Shown: positions 1 to 8,793 of the stretch, piece after piece | How positions within the stretch are numbered: position 1 is the first letter of the stretch | Layout: each line of letters opens with the position of its first letter | Notes under the pieces: generated by a model | What the model was told of the DNA's origin: nothing | Seen by the model: only the letters and a program-made list of their open reading frames with translations | Database searches by the model: none | Position numbers and translations under genes: made by a program | Source of the DNA: Halobacterium sp. CBA1126 | GTDB lineage: Archaea > Halobacteriota > Halobacteria > Halobacteriales > Halobacteriaceae | Length of the DNA: 40,008 nt | Direction: 5' to 3' | NCBI RefSeq assembly: GCF_009741975.1 | Contig: NZ_WPCF01000010.1 | Span: 1-40,008 of the forward strand

Positions 1-1369
1 AGCCGCCCGAGCCGTCGTCGGCGCCCGCCGAGGGCTGGCTGAGGTCGACGGTCGCGACCCGCGAGAGGCGCTCGCCGTTCACCGAGTAGCTGACGTTCAG
101 CGGCACGCGCTCGACGCCCTCGTCGACGGCCGCGCTCACCTCGAAGGTCGCGAACTCGCTGGACTGCACCGAACCGACGAAGTACTCGCCGTTCGGCGGA
201 ATCGCGGACACGCCCTCGGCGTCGCCGACCGACACGAGCACGGAGCCGACGTCCGCGCTCCCGAGGTTCGCGGCGTCCCCGCTGACGCCGACCGTCGAGC
301 CGTCCCGCGTGAACTCGACGCCCGTGAGCGAGATCTCCGAGACGGCCCGCGGCGAGTACCGGAGCGTCCGCTCGGCCGTCCGACGCTCACCGGCGGCAGT
401 GTACGCGGCCTCGATTCGTACCTCGCCGGCGGGAATCCGGTCGCCGTCGAGCGTCACGGTCCGCGTCCCCTCGGCGGGCACGTCCTCGCCGAGCGCGCGA
501 GCGACGACCTCGCCGCCGCTGAACGCGCGCACCTCGACGTCCCGGAGCTCGACGTTCCCGTACTCGGTCAGCGACGCCTCGATGGCGGCCGTGCCGTTCA
601 CCGACGTCGGCGTCGCGGTCAGCGCCGCGTCCACGTTGGTCTCGGCCACGTCGACAGTCACGTTGCGGTCGACGGTTCGCGTCACCCCCTCGCTCGTCTT
701 GTACGTCAGCGTCGCCGCGAGCGTCCGCTCGCCCGCCTCCGGGAACGTCACGCGGTACTCGTGGGTGACCTGCGACCCCGACGGGATGGACGCGCTCACG
801 CGCTCGGCGTTGTCGACGCTCGCGTCCCCGGCCAGCTCCAGCCGGACGTTCGAGAGGACGCCCTCGTCGCCGTTCGAGACGGAGGCGTTCACGGTGCTCT
901 CCTGTCCCGCGACGAGGTCGGGCGTCGAGAACGACACCACGGCCTCGTCGGGCTCCTCGACGTCGACGTACAGCGGGTAGTTGATGCGCTGGTAGTCGCC
1001 GTCGTCGTCGCGCACCACGACGTGGACCGTGAGCCGGCGCTCCCCGGGCGAGCCGATGCTCACCGTCAGCGGCACGTCGAGCGTCTGGCCGGCGGCGATC
1101 GCGCCGACGTTCTCGATGCGGCCGTACTCGGTCGTGCTCCCGGCCTTCCGCACGTACACGTCGGTCACGTCGACGGAGCCGGAGCTGCTCTGTAGGTTCG
1201 CGACGGTCGTCGTCAGCGTGAACGGCTCGCCGGGCGCCGGCTGGTCGACGGACGTCTCCACGGACTGGACGGCGACGTCGGTCTGCGCGGCGCTCCCCAC
1301 GGCGACGACCGCGCCGACCGACGACGCGACCAGCAACCCGACGACCGCCAGTACGGCGCTTCGCTTCAC
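1..1369 (-). CDS. Secreted Ig-like/CARDB-repeat surface protein, 3' end outside window
   Basis: The reading frame is open from a GTG at 1369 to the window edge, giving about 456 residues with the C-terminus missing. The N-terminus (VKRSAVLAVVGLLVASSVGA) is a classic signal peptide: two basic residues followed by a hydrophobic core. The mature part starts TDVAVQSVETSVDQPAPG and consists of successive roughly 100-residue beta-rich units, with phrases such as PGEPFTLTTTVAN and VAGQESTVNASVSNGDEG. These resemble the CARDB/COG1361 'S-layer-related' Ig-like folds common in haloarchaeal surface proteins. No enzymatic motif is seen. A GGGGGAG run precedes the GTG, and no ATG is available nearby, which supports this start. 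The role (cell-surface structure or adhesion) is inference from the fold; a C-terminal anchor would lie outside the window. Confidence 0.72.
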   Translation of the reverse strand, partial: MKRSAVLAVVGLLVASSVGAVVAVGSAAQTDVAVQSVETSVDQPAPGEPFTLTTTVANLQSSSGSVDVTDVYVRKAGSTTEYGRIENVGAIAAGQTLDVPLTVSIGSPGERRLTVHVVVRDDDGDYQRINYPLYVDVEEPDEAVVSFSTPDLVAGQESTVNASVSNGDEGVLSNVRLELAGDASVDNAERVSASIPSGSQVTHEYRVTFPEAGERTLAATLTYKTSEGVTRTVDRNVTVDVAETNVDAALTATPTSVNGTAAIEASLTEYGNVELRDVEVRAFSGGEVVARALGEDVPAEGTRTVTLDGDRIPAGEVRIEAAYTAAGERRTAERTLRYSPRAVSEISLTGVEFTRDGSTVGVSGDAANLGSADVGSVLVSVGDAEGVSAIPPNGEYFVGSVQSSEFATFEVSAAVDEGVERVPLNVSYSVNGERLSRVATVDLSQPSAGADDGSGG

Positions 1370-1624
1370 GGCTCTCCCCCCGCAGTGGCTCGACAAACGG
1401 CCCGCGTGGCCACCTCTCGGGAGCCGCGCGCAGCCGCCGGCCCGGTCGGTACCGTCTCGCCGGTCTGTCCTCGCGGTATCACGTTCCCGTGGACGGAGCC
1501 CGGCAACTTAGGAGTAGTAGTTTGGCGAACCTTTCGTCGAGCGCCAACACGCCCGCGCGAGTGAGTCGGCGGAAGTCACTGCTGGAAGCGCAACCATCCT
1601 CGGGCCGTAGCGAGAAGACGAGGT

Positions 1625-2647
1625 ATGCGTGACTCCAACCGCGAGTGGGTGTTCGCCGAGCGACCCGACGGTGAGCCGGACATGGACAGCTTCGAACTCC
1701 GCGAAAGCGACGTACCGAGCCCAAAGCACGGCGAGGTGCTCGTCCGCGTGCGGTATCTCTCCGTCGACCCGTACATGCGGGGTCGGATGCGGGACGCCGA
1801 GTCGTACGCCGAGCCGTGGACGGTCGGCGACCCGATGGAGGGCGCCGTCGTCGGCGAGGTCGTCGAGAGCAAGACCGACGCGTACGAGGCCGGCGACCTC
1901 GTGACCGGCAACGGGACGTGGGCGGACTACAGCGTCCTCGACGCCGACGAGGTCGCCCCCGTCGACCCCTCGGTCGCGTCCCCGGAGGCGTATCTGGGCG
2001 TGCTCGGGATGCCCGGCCGGACGGCGTACTTCGGACTGTTGGATATCGGCGAACCCAAGCCCGGTGACACGGTCGTCGTCTCCGGGGCTGCGGGAGCGGT
2101 CGGGTCGGTCGTCGGACAGATTGCGAAGCTCAACGGCTGCCGCGTCGTCGGCTTCGCGGGCACCGACGAGAAGGTCGAATGGCTCACCGAGGACCTCGGC
2201 TTCGACGCCGCAATCAACTACGACGACGTCGACGACTACCGCAGTGCGCTCGACGACGCCGCACCCGGTGGCGTGGACGTCTACTTCGACAACGTCGGTG
2301 GCCCGATTACCGACGCGGTGTTCACGAAGCTGAACCTCGACGCGCGCGTCGCCGTCTGCGGCCAAATCGCCCACTACAACGACGAGTCGGTGCCGAGCGG
2401 CCCGCGGAAGCTCCCGCAGCTCATCGCGGCGCGCGCGAGAGTACAGGGGTTGCTCGTCGGCGACTACGCGCCGCGGTTCGCTGAGGCCAGCGAACAGCTC
2501 GCCGAATGGGTCGCCACCGGCGAAATCACCCACAGGGAGACCGTCGTCGACGGGCTCGAGAACGCGCCCGACGCGTTCCTCGGGCTGTTCTCTGGAGACA
2601 ACATCGGAAAACAGGTCGTCGGCGTCTCTGAACCGGGCGGCGAGTAG
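1625..2647 (+). CDS. NADP-dependent MDR oxidoreductase (CurA/prostaglandin-reductase type)
   Basis: The 340-residue protein belongs to the zinc-free medium-chain dehydrogenase/reductase family. The N-terminal GroES-like half contains VRVRYLSVDPYMRGRMRD, a hallmark of the YncB/CurA and leukotriene B4 dehydrogenase branch. The Rossmann half starts at about residue 150 with VVSGAAGAVGS, the nucleotide-binding turn, and later has YFDNVGGPITDAV, also typical of the branch. Such enzymes reduce the double bond of enones or enals with NADPH; the physiological substrate here is unknown. Length is normal for the family. The gene stands alone between a divergent surface-protein gene and a convergent aminotransferase gene, so the context gives no substrate hint. 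Confidence 0.85.
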   Translation: MRDSNREWVFAERPDGEPDMDSFELRESDVPSPKHGEVLVRVRYLSVDPYMRGRMRDAESYAEPWTVGDPMEGAVVGEVVESKTDAYEAGDLVTGNGTWADYSVLDADEVAPVDPSVASPEAYLGVLGMPGRTAYFGLLDIGEPKPGDTVVVSGAAGAVGSVVGQIAKLNGCRVVGFAGTDEKVEWLTEDLGFDAAINYDDVDDYRSALDDAAPGGVDVYFDNVGGPITDAVFTKLNLDARVAVCGQIAHYNDESVPSGPRKLPQLIAARARVQGLLVGDYAPRFAEASEQLAEWVATGEITHRETVVDGLENAPDAFLGLFSGDNIGKQVVGVSEPGGE

Positions 2648-2665
2648 GCGGGCGCGCGTCGAGCG

Positions 2666-3811
2666 TCAGTCGATGAACGACTCGATGCGCGCAAGCGCCT
2701 CCTTCAGGTCGCCGAGCCCCGTCGCGTACGTGACCCGGAGGTGGCCCTCGCCGCCAGTGCCGAAGACGCCGCCTGGGACGACGGCGACTCCCTCCTCCTC
2801 GATGAGGGCTTCGGCGAACGCCTCGCTGTCGTCCCACGGGCACTCGGGGAACACGTAGAACGCGCCCGACGCGGGGAAGCAGTCGATGCCCATCTCCTCG
2901 AACCGCGAGAGGACGAAGTTCCGGCGGCGGTCGTACTGCTCGCGCATCTCCGCGACGTCGTCGCTGCAGCTCCGCAGCGCCTCGAGGGCGGCGTGCTGTG
3001 CGGTGGTGGGCGCCGACAGCATCGTGTACTGGTGGATGCGGTTCATCGACTCGATGGCCTCCGGCGGCGCGAGCGCGTACCCGAGCCGCAGCCCCGTCAT
3101 CGCGTAGGCCTTCGAGAAGCCGTTGAACACGACAGTGCGCTCGCGCATCCCCGGGAGGGTGGCGATGGAGGTGTGGTCGTGCTCGTAGGACAGCGCGGCG
3201 TAGATCTCGTCGGCGAACACGCGCAGGTCGTGCTCGCGGACGAACTCCGCGACCGGTTCGAGTTCCTCGCGGGTCATCGTCGCGCCGGTCGGGTTGTTCG
3301 GGTAACACAGCACGAGCGTGTCCGCGTCCGCGGCCCCCGACGCCTCGAGGACCTCCCGCGTGAGCTTGAACTCGTCCTCGCGGCGCGTCGGCACGTCCAC
3401 GACGTCGGCGCCCGCGAGCCGCGCGGCCGGCACGTACGAGAGGTACGACGGCTGCGCGACCGCGACCGTGTCGCCCGGGTCATGGAACGCGCGGAACGCG
3501 AGGTCGACCGCCTCGCTGGCGCCCGCGGTCACGAGCACCTCCTCGTCGGCGTCGTAGTCGAGGTCGTAGTTGGCCGCGACGTGGTCGACGATCTCCTCGC
3601 GGAGCTCGCGCAGCCCGCGGTTCGGCGTGTAGGAGGTCTGCCCGCGCTCCAGCGACTCGATGGCGGCGTCCCGGGCCGCCCACGGCGGCGCGAAGTCCGG
3701 TTCGCCGACGCCCAGCGAGATGATGTCGTCCTGCTCCTCGGCGAGCTCGAAGAACCGGCGGATGCCGCTCGGCGGGACGGTCTCGAGGCGCTCGGACTCC
3801 TCGAAGCTCAT
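2666..3811 (-). CDS. Class I/II pyridoxal-phosphate aminotransferase
   Basis: The 381-residue fold-type I aminotransferase has the family marks in order: LGVGEPDF near residue 33, SYTPNRGLRELRE near 60, the CYPNNPTGA substrate/PLP loop at 169-177, DEIY (Asp201 pairs with the PLP ring nitrogen), and the PLP lysine Lys234 in NGFSKAYAMTG. The pattern fits the archaeal AspC/aromatic aminotransferase subgroup, so it probably moves an amino group between an amino acid and a 2-oxo acid; the preferred substrate cannot be read from the sequence. The ATG at 3811 overlaps the stop of the upstream Lrp-type regulator gene (ATGA), so the two are translationally coupled. An upstream in-frame extension was rejected because it is simply the other frame of the regulator gene. 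Confidence 0.9.
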   Translation of the reverse strand: MSFEESERLETVPPSGIRRFFELAEEQDDIISLGVGEPDFAPPWAARDAAIESLERGQTSYTPNRGLRELREEIVDHVAANYDLDYDADEEVLVTAGASEAVDLAFRAFHDPGDTVAVAQPSYLSYVPAARLAGADVVDVPTRREDEFKLTREVLEASGAADADTLVLCYPNNPTGATMTREELEPVAEFVREHDLRVFADEIYAALSYEHDHTSIATLPGMRERTVVFNGFSKAYAMTGLRLGYALAPPEAIESMNRIHQYTMLSAPTTAQHAALEALRSCSDDVAEMREQYDRRRNFVLSRFEEMGIDCFPASGAFYVFPECPWDDSEAFAEALIEEEGVAVVPGGVFGTGGEGHLRVTYATGLGDLKEALARIESFID

Positions 3812-4296
3812 GGCGAGACCGAGAGCCGGTCGTCGTCGTCGCCGTCCTCGAACTCCACGCCGCCCTCCTTGTACGTCTCCATGATGTAGTGGGTGACCGT
3901 CTGCGTGATCTCGGGGACGGGCGCGACCTGCTCGCTGATGAAGTTCGACACCTCGCTCATCGAGTCGCCCTCGACGTCCATCGCGAAGTCGTAGTCGCCG
4001 CTGACCAGCCGCAGCCCCTCCACCTCGGGGAACTTCGCGAGCCGCTGGGCGATGTCGTCGTAGCCGGTCTCGCGGTCGAGCGTGACGTTCAGCTCGACGG
4101 ACGCCCGCACGCGCTCGGGCTCGATCTGGTTCCGGTCGACGATGGCGCGGTAGCCGCGGATGACGCCCTCGCTCTCCAGCTCCTGAATGGTCGCCTCGAC
4201 CTCTTCGACGTCCAGGCCGGTCTGGCGGGCGAGGTCCTCGGTCGAGTACCGCGCGTTCTCGCGCAACAACGGGAGTATCTTCTCGCGACTGCTCAT
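3808..4296 (-). CDS. Lrp/AsnC family transcriptional regulator
   Basis: The protein has 162 residues. An N-terminal winged helix-turn-helix (REKILPLLRENARYSTEDLA, then TGLDVEEVEATIQELESEGV) is followed by a RAM-type ligand-binding domain from about residue 70 (VELNVTLDRETGYDDIAQRL, then LVSGDYDFAMDVEG). Members of the family bind amino acids and regulate amino-acid metabolism genes. Coupling to the aminotransferase by a 4-nt overlap suggests it controls that gene or shares its signal. The ATG at 4296 is chosen because the HTH begins directly after it; a longer in-frame version would add about 43 non-haloarchaeal-looking residues. An acidic tail (EDGDDDD) ends the protein. Confidence 0.9.
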   Translation of the reverse strand: MSSREKILPLLRENARYSTEDLARQTGLDVEEVEATIQELESEGVIRGYRAIVDRNQIEPERVRASVELNVTLDRETGYDDIAQRLAKFPEVEGLRLVSGDYDFAMDVEGDSMSEVSNFISEQVAPVPEITQTVTHYIMETYKEGGVEFEDGDDDDRLSVSP

Positions 4297-4406
4297 GCGT
4301 ACCCTCCACGACAGCGAGACAAAAGGATTTCTCACCCACGGCAGATACTGACACGCCCCGACGGCGTCCGGTGCCGACGTGACACGTACGACGAACTTAC
4401 TCGCCG

Positions 4407-4465
4407 TGAAGCACGCGGTTGACATCCTCCCCGCCCTGAAGAGCGGGGCTTTCTCCTTGATTCTC
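4407..4465. mobile_element. Probable IS200/IS605-type element end, relic
   Basis: The stretch contains GCACGCGGTTGACATCCTCC followed at once by a G+C hairpin (CCCCGC at 4429-4434, GCGGGG at 4443-4448, 8-nt loop) and then CTTTCTCC. From memory, this combination of 'GACATCCTCCCCGCC...GCGGGGCTT' is the recurring end of haloarchaeal IS200/IS605 (TnpA/TnpB) elements. No transposase or TnpB gene remains nearby, so this would be a solitary end or a scar. The subterminal hairpin is directly visible; the family assignment rests on recall and was not searched. Confidence 0.45.
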
Positions 4466-4498
4466 CGTAAAAATACGGCCGTGTCCGCAGGGGGAGGT

Positions 4499-4722
4499 AT
4501 GAACGACTCAAATCAGCCCGCTCGAAGTCCGAGAACAACGACCTCGTCACGGAGAACGACGACGGGACCGTCACGGTCTCGGGGTTCACGGGCAACGAGG
4601 GGTTCGGGGACGCCTTCCGGTTCACCGGCTCGATGACGGACTTCGAGCGCACGGGCGGCGACGCCGACTTCTTCGTCCGGCTCGACGGCGAACGCGTGTC
4701 CGTCGACGACCTCCTCGACTGA
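4499..4722 (+). pseudogene. Small acidic hypothetical protein, frame broken once
   Basis: From about 4525 to the TGA at 4720-4722 one frame reads a convincing haloarchaeal protein end (KSENNDLVTENDDGTVTV, later RLDGERVSVDDLLD). That frame has no start codon. The ATG at 4499, right after GGGGGAGGT and about 25-30 nt after a TATA-like TAAAAATA (4468-4475), reads MNDSNQPAR in another frame. Adding one A to the AA at 4525-4526 joins the two into a 74-residue protein, MNDSNQPARKSENNDL... onward. I therefore read it as one small gene with a single-base loss, probably a sequence error. No family was recognised. The alternative is a 5'-truncated gene remnant left by the adjacent IS-like relic. Confidence 0.5.
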
Positions 4723-4774
4723 CCCGTCATCGTTCGGACGTAGCCTTTTCCGTCGTTGAGACGTACCTCCGAGT

Positions 4775-5248
4775 ATGGTGTCCACAGGCGACGCAGCACC
4801 ACGGTTCGAGGCGACGCTCGGAACCAGCGACCACGAGGACTTCGCGCTCGAAGAGCACCTCGGCGACGGCCCGGTCGTACTGGCGTTCTTCCCGGGCGCG
4901 TTCACGCCGCCGTGCACGAACGAGATGGTCGCGCTCCAGGACCGCCTCGGCGACTTCGAGGACGCGGGCGCGACCGTCTTCGGCGTGAGCGCCGACTCGG
5001 CGTTCTCGCAGGGCGCGTTCCGCGAGGAACACGGCATCGAGTTCGACCTCGTCAGCGACATGGCCGGCGACGCCATCCGGGAGTACGGCCTCGAGATGGA
5101 CATCCCGGACCTCGGGCTGTACGGCATCGCGAACCGCGCGGTGTTCGTCCTCGACGACGACGGCGAGGTCGTCTACTCGTGGGTCGCCGACGACCCCACC
5201 AACGAGCCCGACTACGGAGCCGTCATCGACGCCGCCGAGTCGGCGTAA
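4775..5248 (+). CDS. Peroxiredoxin, 1-Cys (AhpC/TSA, BCP-like)
   Basis: The 157-residue thioredoxin-fold peroxidase removes H2O2 and organic peroxides. The active-site loop FFPGAFTPPCTNEM gives the peroxidatic Cys47 within the family pattern PxxxTxxC. It is the only cysteine in the protein, so no resolving cysteine is encoded and the enzyme must be regenerated by an external thiol partner. Later segments (FGVSADSAFSQGAF, then FDLVSDMAGDAIREYGL) match the family. Length is normal. The gene is convergent with the lipoprotein gene that ends 16 nt downstream. Confidence 0.92.
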   Translation: MVSTGDAAPRFEATLGTSDHEDFALEEHLGDGPVVLAFFPGAFTPPCTNEMVALQDRLGDFEDAGATVFGVSADSAFSQGAFREEHGIEFDLVSDMAGDAIREYGLEMDIPDLGLYGIANRAVFVLDDDGEVVYSWVADDPTNEPDYGAVIDAAESA

Positions 5249-5263
5249 CCCGGTTCTCGCGGT

Positions 5264-7671
5264 TTACGACGCTCCGTCCTGCGGTGCGGTCTCGTTCGTC
5301 ACGGTGACGGTGAACGCCTGCTCGTCGGGAATCGCGTACGGCGTCCCGTCCTCGCTGACGACCCAGTCGAGGCCGAACGTCACCGTGTTGGTCTCGTTGC
5401 CGTCGACGCTGACCGTGCGCTCGCGGGCGCTGACTTCGAGCTCGCCGACGGTGACCGTCCCGTCGCTGGTGTTCCCGCCGAACGCGGCGGCGCTGGCGGT
5501 CGCCTCGCGGTCCGACCAGCTGCCGCTGCCCTCGCCGCGGTCGGCGTCGATGTCGACGTTCGCCTGCAGGCTGACCGCGGGGTCGCCGGCCCGCCGCGCG
5601 CTCATCGACATCGCGCCGACGCCCTCGGAGAGCCCGGCGACGGTGACGTTCGTGCTGGACTCGTTGCCGACCGGCACGGTCAGCGACTCGTTCTCGAGTG
5701 TGACGTTCAGCGGCTCCGCCGTCGACTTCCCGACGACGAGCCGCGTGGTCGCGACCGCGCCGCCGTCGCGGGTGTCGACGCTCGCGACGCGGAGCCGGTA
5801 CAGCCCCGCGTCGAGGGCGTCCGCGGACAGCGAGAACCGCTGGTTCCAGCGGTGGAACCCGTCGCTCGGCGAGACCTCGTGTGCCGGCCCGAGGTCCACG
5901 CGAGCGACCGCTCGACCGCCCACGCGCTCGACGCCCGCGAATCCGGGCGTGTCGGCGAACGCGTCGCGGAGCGCGTCCGCGCCGGCCGCGTCGCCGCGGA
6001 ACCGGTCGGCGCTCACGTACACCGAGTAGTTCGTCCGCTCGGTCGCCACCGTGACGGTAGCGTTCGCGTCGCCGGACGCCGCGTCGACGAACGTCGACTC
6101 CGTGCCGACGCGGAGGGCCTGGCGGACGACCTCGAAGGCCGCCGTCTCGTTGTCCGAGGCGGCCGTCAGCTCCCCGTCGTCGACCGCGAGTACCTCGCCG
6201 TCCGGCGTCTCGACGGCGTACGTCCCGGGCGCGAGCGTCGCGGAGTCGACGACCGCGCGGTCGTCGTCGCCGACGCACACGCGGCGCTCGACGTGGCGCT
6301 GGAAGTCGTCGTACTCGCCGGGCACCGCGACGAGGTTGAGCGTGTCGGCTGACGCATTCGGGGCCTCGAAGCCCAGGGCCTGCCCGCGGTAGACCGACTC
6401 GTTGGACGTCGGGGCGGCCTCCGCGTCGAGCGGCGTGCCGGCCGCCGCTTCGGGGAAGTCGACCGTCCAGACGTCGCTGGAGGCGTTCGGCTCGAGGTAG
6501 TTCGTCGTCGCGACGGTCGCCGACTCCCCGCTGCCCGTCGCGGCCACGATGCGGGTGCTGTCGGCGCGACTCGTCTGGAACCGCTCGGTACCGTTCGCGG
6601 CGACGCCGACGAACCGCGCCGTGCTGTCGTCGCCCCACGGCGCGCGGTCGGCGCCGACGAGGACCACGCCGTCCTCGGCGGCGAGGGCGTCGACGACGCG
6701 GGTCTCCGCGCCGGTCTCGTAGACGCGGCTCCACTCGGGCACGCCGTCACCGCCGACGCGCATCGCCCACGGCGACGGGGTGAACCCGCCGAAGCCGCCG
6801 CGGTGCCAGCCCGCGAGGACGACGCCGCCTTCGTCGGTCGCACCGCGTCCGCGACGCGGCCGCCGCTGCCGTCGTCGAACGTCTCGTTCAGCACGGGTGC
6901 GCCGGTCTCGTTCGTCCGAACGACCCACGGCGCGTCGAAGGCGACCGTGCCGGCGAGCACGAACCCGTCCTCGGTCGTCCGGAGGGCTCGCGGCGCGGCT
7001 TCCGCGTCGTACGTGTGTTCGAGCGTGCGGTCGCCGGCGGCGTCGTAGCGCGCGAGCCGGACGCCCCGTTCGGCGCGAGCGTACGCGACCGCCACGCCGT
7101 CCTCGGCACGTGCGAGGGCGAGGCCGCGGCCGAGGTAGCCCGTGGTGTTCAGCGGTTCGGTCCACTGCCGGTCGCCGTCGGGCCCGAAGCGGACGACGGC
7201 GACGCTCGTCTCGAAGGGCCGGGACGCGTTCTCGTCGACGTGGCGTTCGGTGCGAATCGCGTACGCGCCGCCGTCGTCGGCGGGCGCGACGGCCGCGATG
7301 CCGCTCCGGTTCGCCGACGACTCCTCGTACGCCCACTCGGTCTCGCCGTCCGCACCGACGCGGAGGACGGTCGCGTTGGCCGCGCGCAAGCCGGTCGCAC
7401 CGGCGACGACCACGTCCCCGCCGCTCGCCTCGGCGAGCGAGGCGACGGCGAAGCGGTCCGCGGAGTAGTTCGCGACGGCGTCGCCCACCGTGGGCGCGTC
7501 GTCGGTTCCGTTCGACTCGTTCGGCGTGCTCGTCGTGTCGTTCGCCGCGTCGCTGGCGTCGGCGACGGTGGCCGTCGGCGTCGGCTCCCCGCCGAGCGGG
7601 TTTCCGACGCAGCCGGCCGTCAGGAGGGCCACGGCGACCAGCACGCACGCGAGGACCAATCGACGTCGCAT
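5264..7671 (-). pseudogene. Beta-propeller/Ig-like secreted lipoprotein, single-base frameshift
   Basis: Two overlapping frames together give an ~802-residue protein. The start MRRRLVLACVLVAVALLTAGC is a lipoprotein signal with lipobox LTAGC; the signal has no twin arginine of the Tat type. Residues ~80-370 form repeated units with phrases such as VVVAGATG, VLAGTVAF, VVLAGWHRGG and VVLVGADRAP, typical of a beta-propeller. The C-terminal half (from VYRGQALGF) looks like the beta-rich surface domains of haloarchaeal glycoproteins, with many N-x-S/T sites. The frame changes at about 6838-6844: adding one G on the coding strand (GTG-GCG-ACC) rejoins ADAV to ATDEGG. Everything on both sides is intact, so a sequence error is more likely than decay. 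A BRE/TATA-like GAAACCTATT lies about 25-35 nt before the ATG. It follows the quinone oxidoreductase gene on the same strand. Confidence 0.75.
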
Positions 7672-7717
7672 GCACGCGAGGTGTCGTCGCGCCGCCACCA
7701 ATAGGTTTCGCTCTCTG

Positions 7718-8683
7718 TCAGGGCGTGACGACGAGCTTTCCGAGGAAGCTCTCGGTGAGCATGTCGCGCTGGGCGTCGGCGGCCTCCTCGAGGTCGTAGG
7801 TCTCCGCGACCTCGATTGACAGCTCCCCGGTCTCCATGAGGTGCGCGACGCCGCGCAGCGGCACGCGCAGGTCAGGCGTGTTGAACATGCTCATGAACTG
7901 GTAGGTGACGTCCTTCTTGCGCGCCGGCGTGTCGTTCGCGAACCCCGGGTCGGGGCTGTTCTCGCCGATGCCGACGACGCGAGCGTTCTGCGCGGCGACG
8001 TCCGCGTCGAACTGGAAGTAGTCGTCGAGGCGGTGGTCGAGGACGACGTCCACGCCGCCGTCCGAGGCCGACCGCACCGCGTCTTCGAGGTCGTGGCGCG
8101 TGTAGTCGAGCACTTCGTCGGCGCCCAGCGCGGCGACGTCGTGGTGGTACTCCTGCCGCGCGGTTGTGAGCACGCGCGCACTCACTGCGTCGGCGATTTG
8201 GACGGCCGCGTGGCCGACGCCGCCGGAGCCGCCGTGGACGAGCGCGTACTCCGCGGGGTCGAGGGCGGCGTGGTCGACGAGCGCGCGCCACGCAGTGACC
8301 GCTACCACGCCGGCCGCGCCCGCTTCCACGAGGTCGGCGCCGTCGGGCAGCGAGACGGTGCGGTCGGTCGGGACGGTCGCGTACTCGGCGTACGAGCCCT
8401 GGTTGGCCGTGTTCCCGATGCCCGTCCCGTATACGCGGTCGCCGACCGCGAACGCATCGACGCCGTCGCCCGTCTCCACGACGGTGCCGGCGTAGTCGAC
8501 GCCCGGCGTGAACGGGAGCGACACGGGCGTGTACGTTCCCTCGCGGTAGTAGGTGTCCACGGGGTTGACGCCCGCGGCCGCCACCTCGACGAGGAGTTCG
8601 CCCGGGCCGGGTGCGGGTCGCTCGACGTCTTCGACTCCCAGCACGTCCGGGCCGCCGTGTTCCTGTAAGCGGACTGCTCGCAT
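7718..8683 (-). CDS. NADPH:quinone oxidoreductase, zeta-crystallin type
   Basis: The 321-residue zinc-free MDR protein opens with MRAVRLQEHGGPDVLGVEDV and has the quinone-reductase signatures AAAGVNPVDTYYREG near residue 37 and VHGGSGGVGHAAVQIA, the NADPH-binding turn. It lacks the Cys/His ligands of zinc alcohol dehydrogenases. The likely reaction is one-electron or enone reduction with NADPH; the natural substrate is unknown. The ATG at 8683 is preferred over an in-frame GTG at 8695 because the family start MRAVRL begins there and a TATA-like CTTATCC lies about 27 nt upstream. The gene is divergent from the alcohol dehydrogenase gene. Confidence 0.9.
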   Translation of the reverse strand: MRAVRLQEHGGPDVLGVEDVERPAPGPGELLVEVAAAGVNPVDTYYREGTYTPVSLPFTPGVDYAGTVVETGDGVDAFAVGDRVYGTGIGNTANQGSYAEYATVPTDRTVSLPDGADLVEAGAAGVVAVTAWRALVDHAALDPAEYALVHGGSGGVGHAAVQIADAVSARVLTTARQEYHHDVAALGADEVLDYTRHDLEDAVRSASDGGVDVVLDHRLDDYFQFDADVAAQNARVVGIGENSPDPGFANDTPARKKDVTYQFMSMFNTPDLRVPLRGVAHLMETGELSIEVAETYDLEEAADAQRDMLTESFLGKLVVTP

Positions 8684-8793
8684 ACTCGCGGCCACGGCAC
8701 AGGAGGGGATAAGACTACGCCCTCCGGCGGGGCGGGCGGCAAACCGGGCCGGCTGCGCGTACGCTTAAGTTACGGACGCCGCGTAGTCGAGGT

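Noticed and set aside
2526-3308. Arginine-rich frame opposite and overlapping the aminotransferase, and comparable Arg/Pro-rich frames at 5223-6734, 6780-7799, 22698-23690 and 33563-35125
   Set aside because: Arg-rich, alternate-frame readings of acidic haloarchaeal genes; codon use and composition do not fit a real protein.
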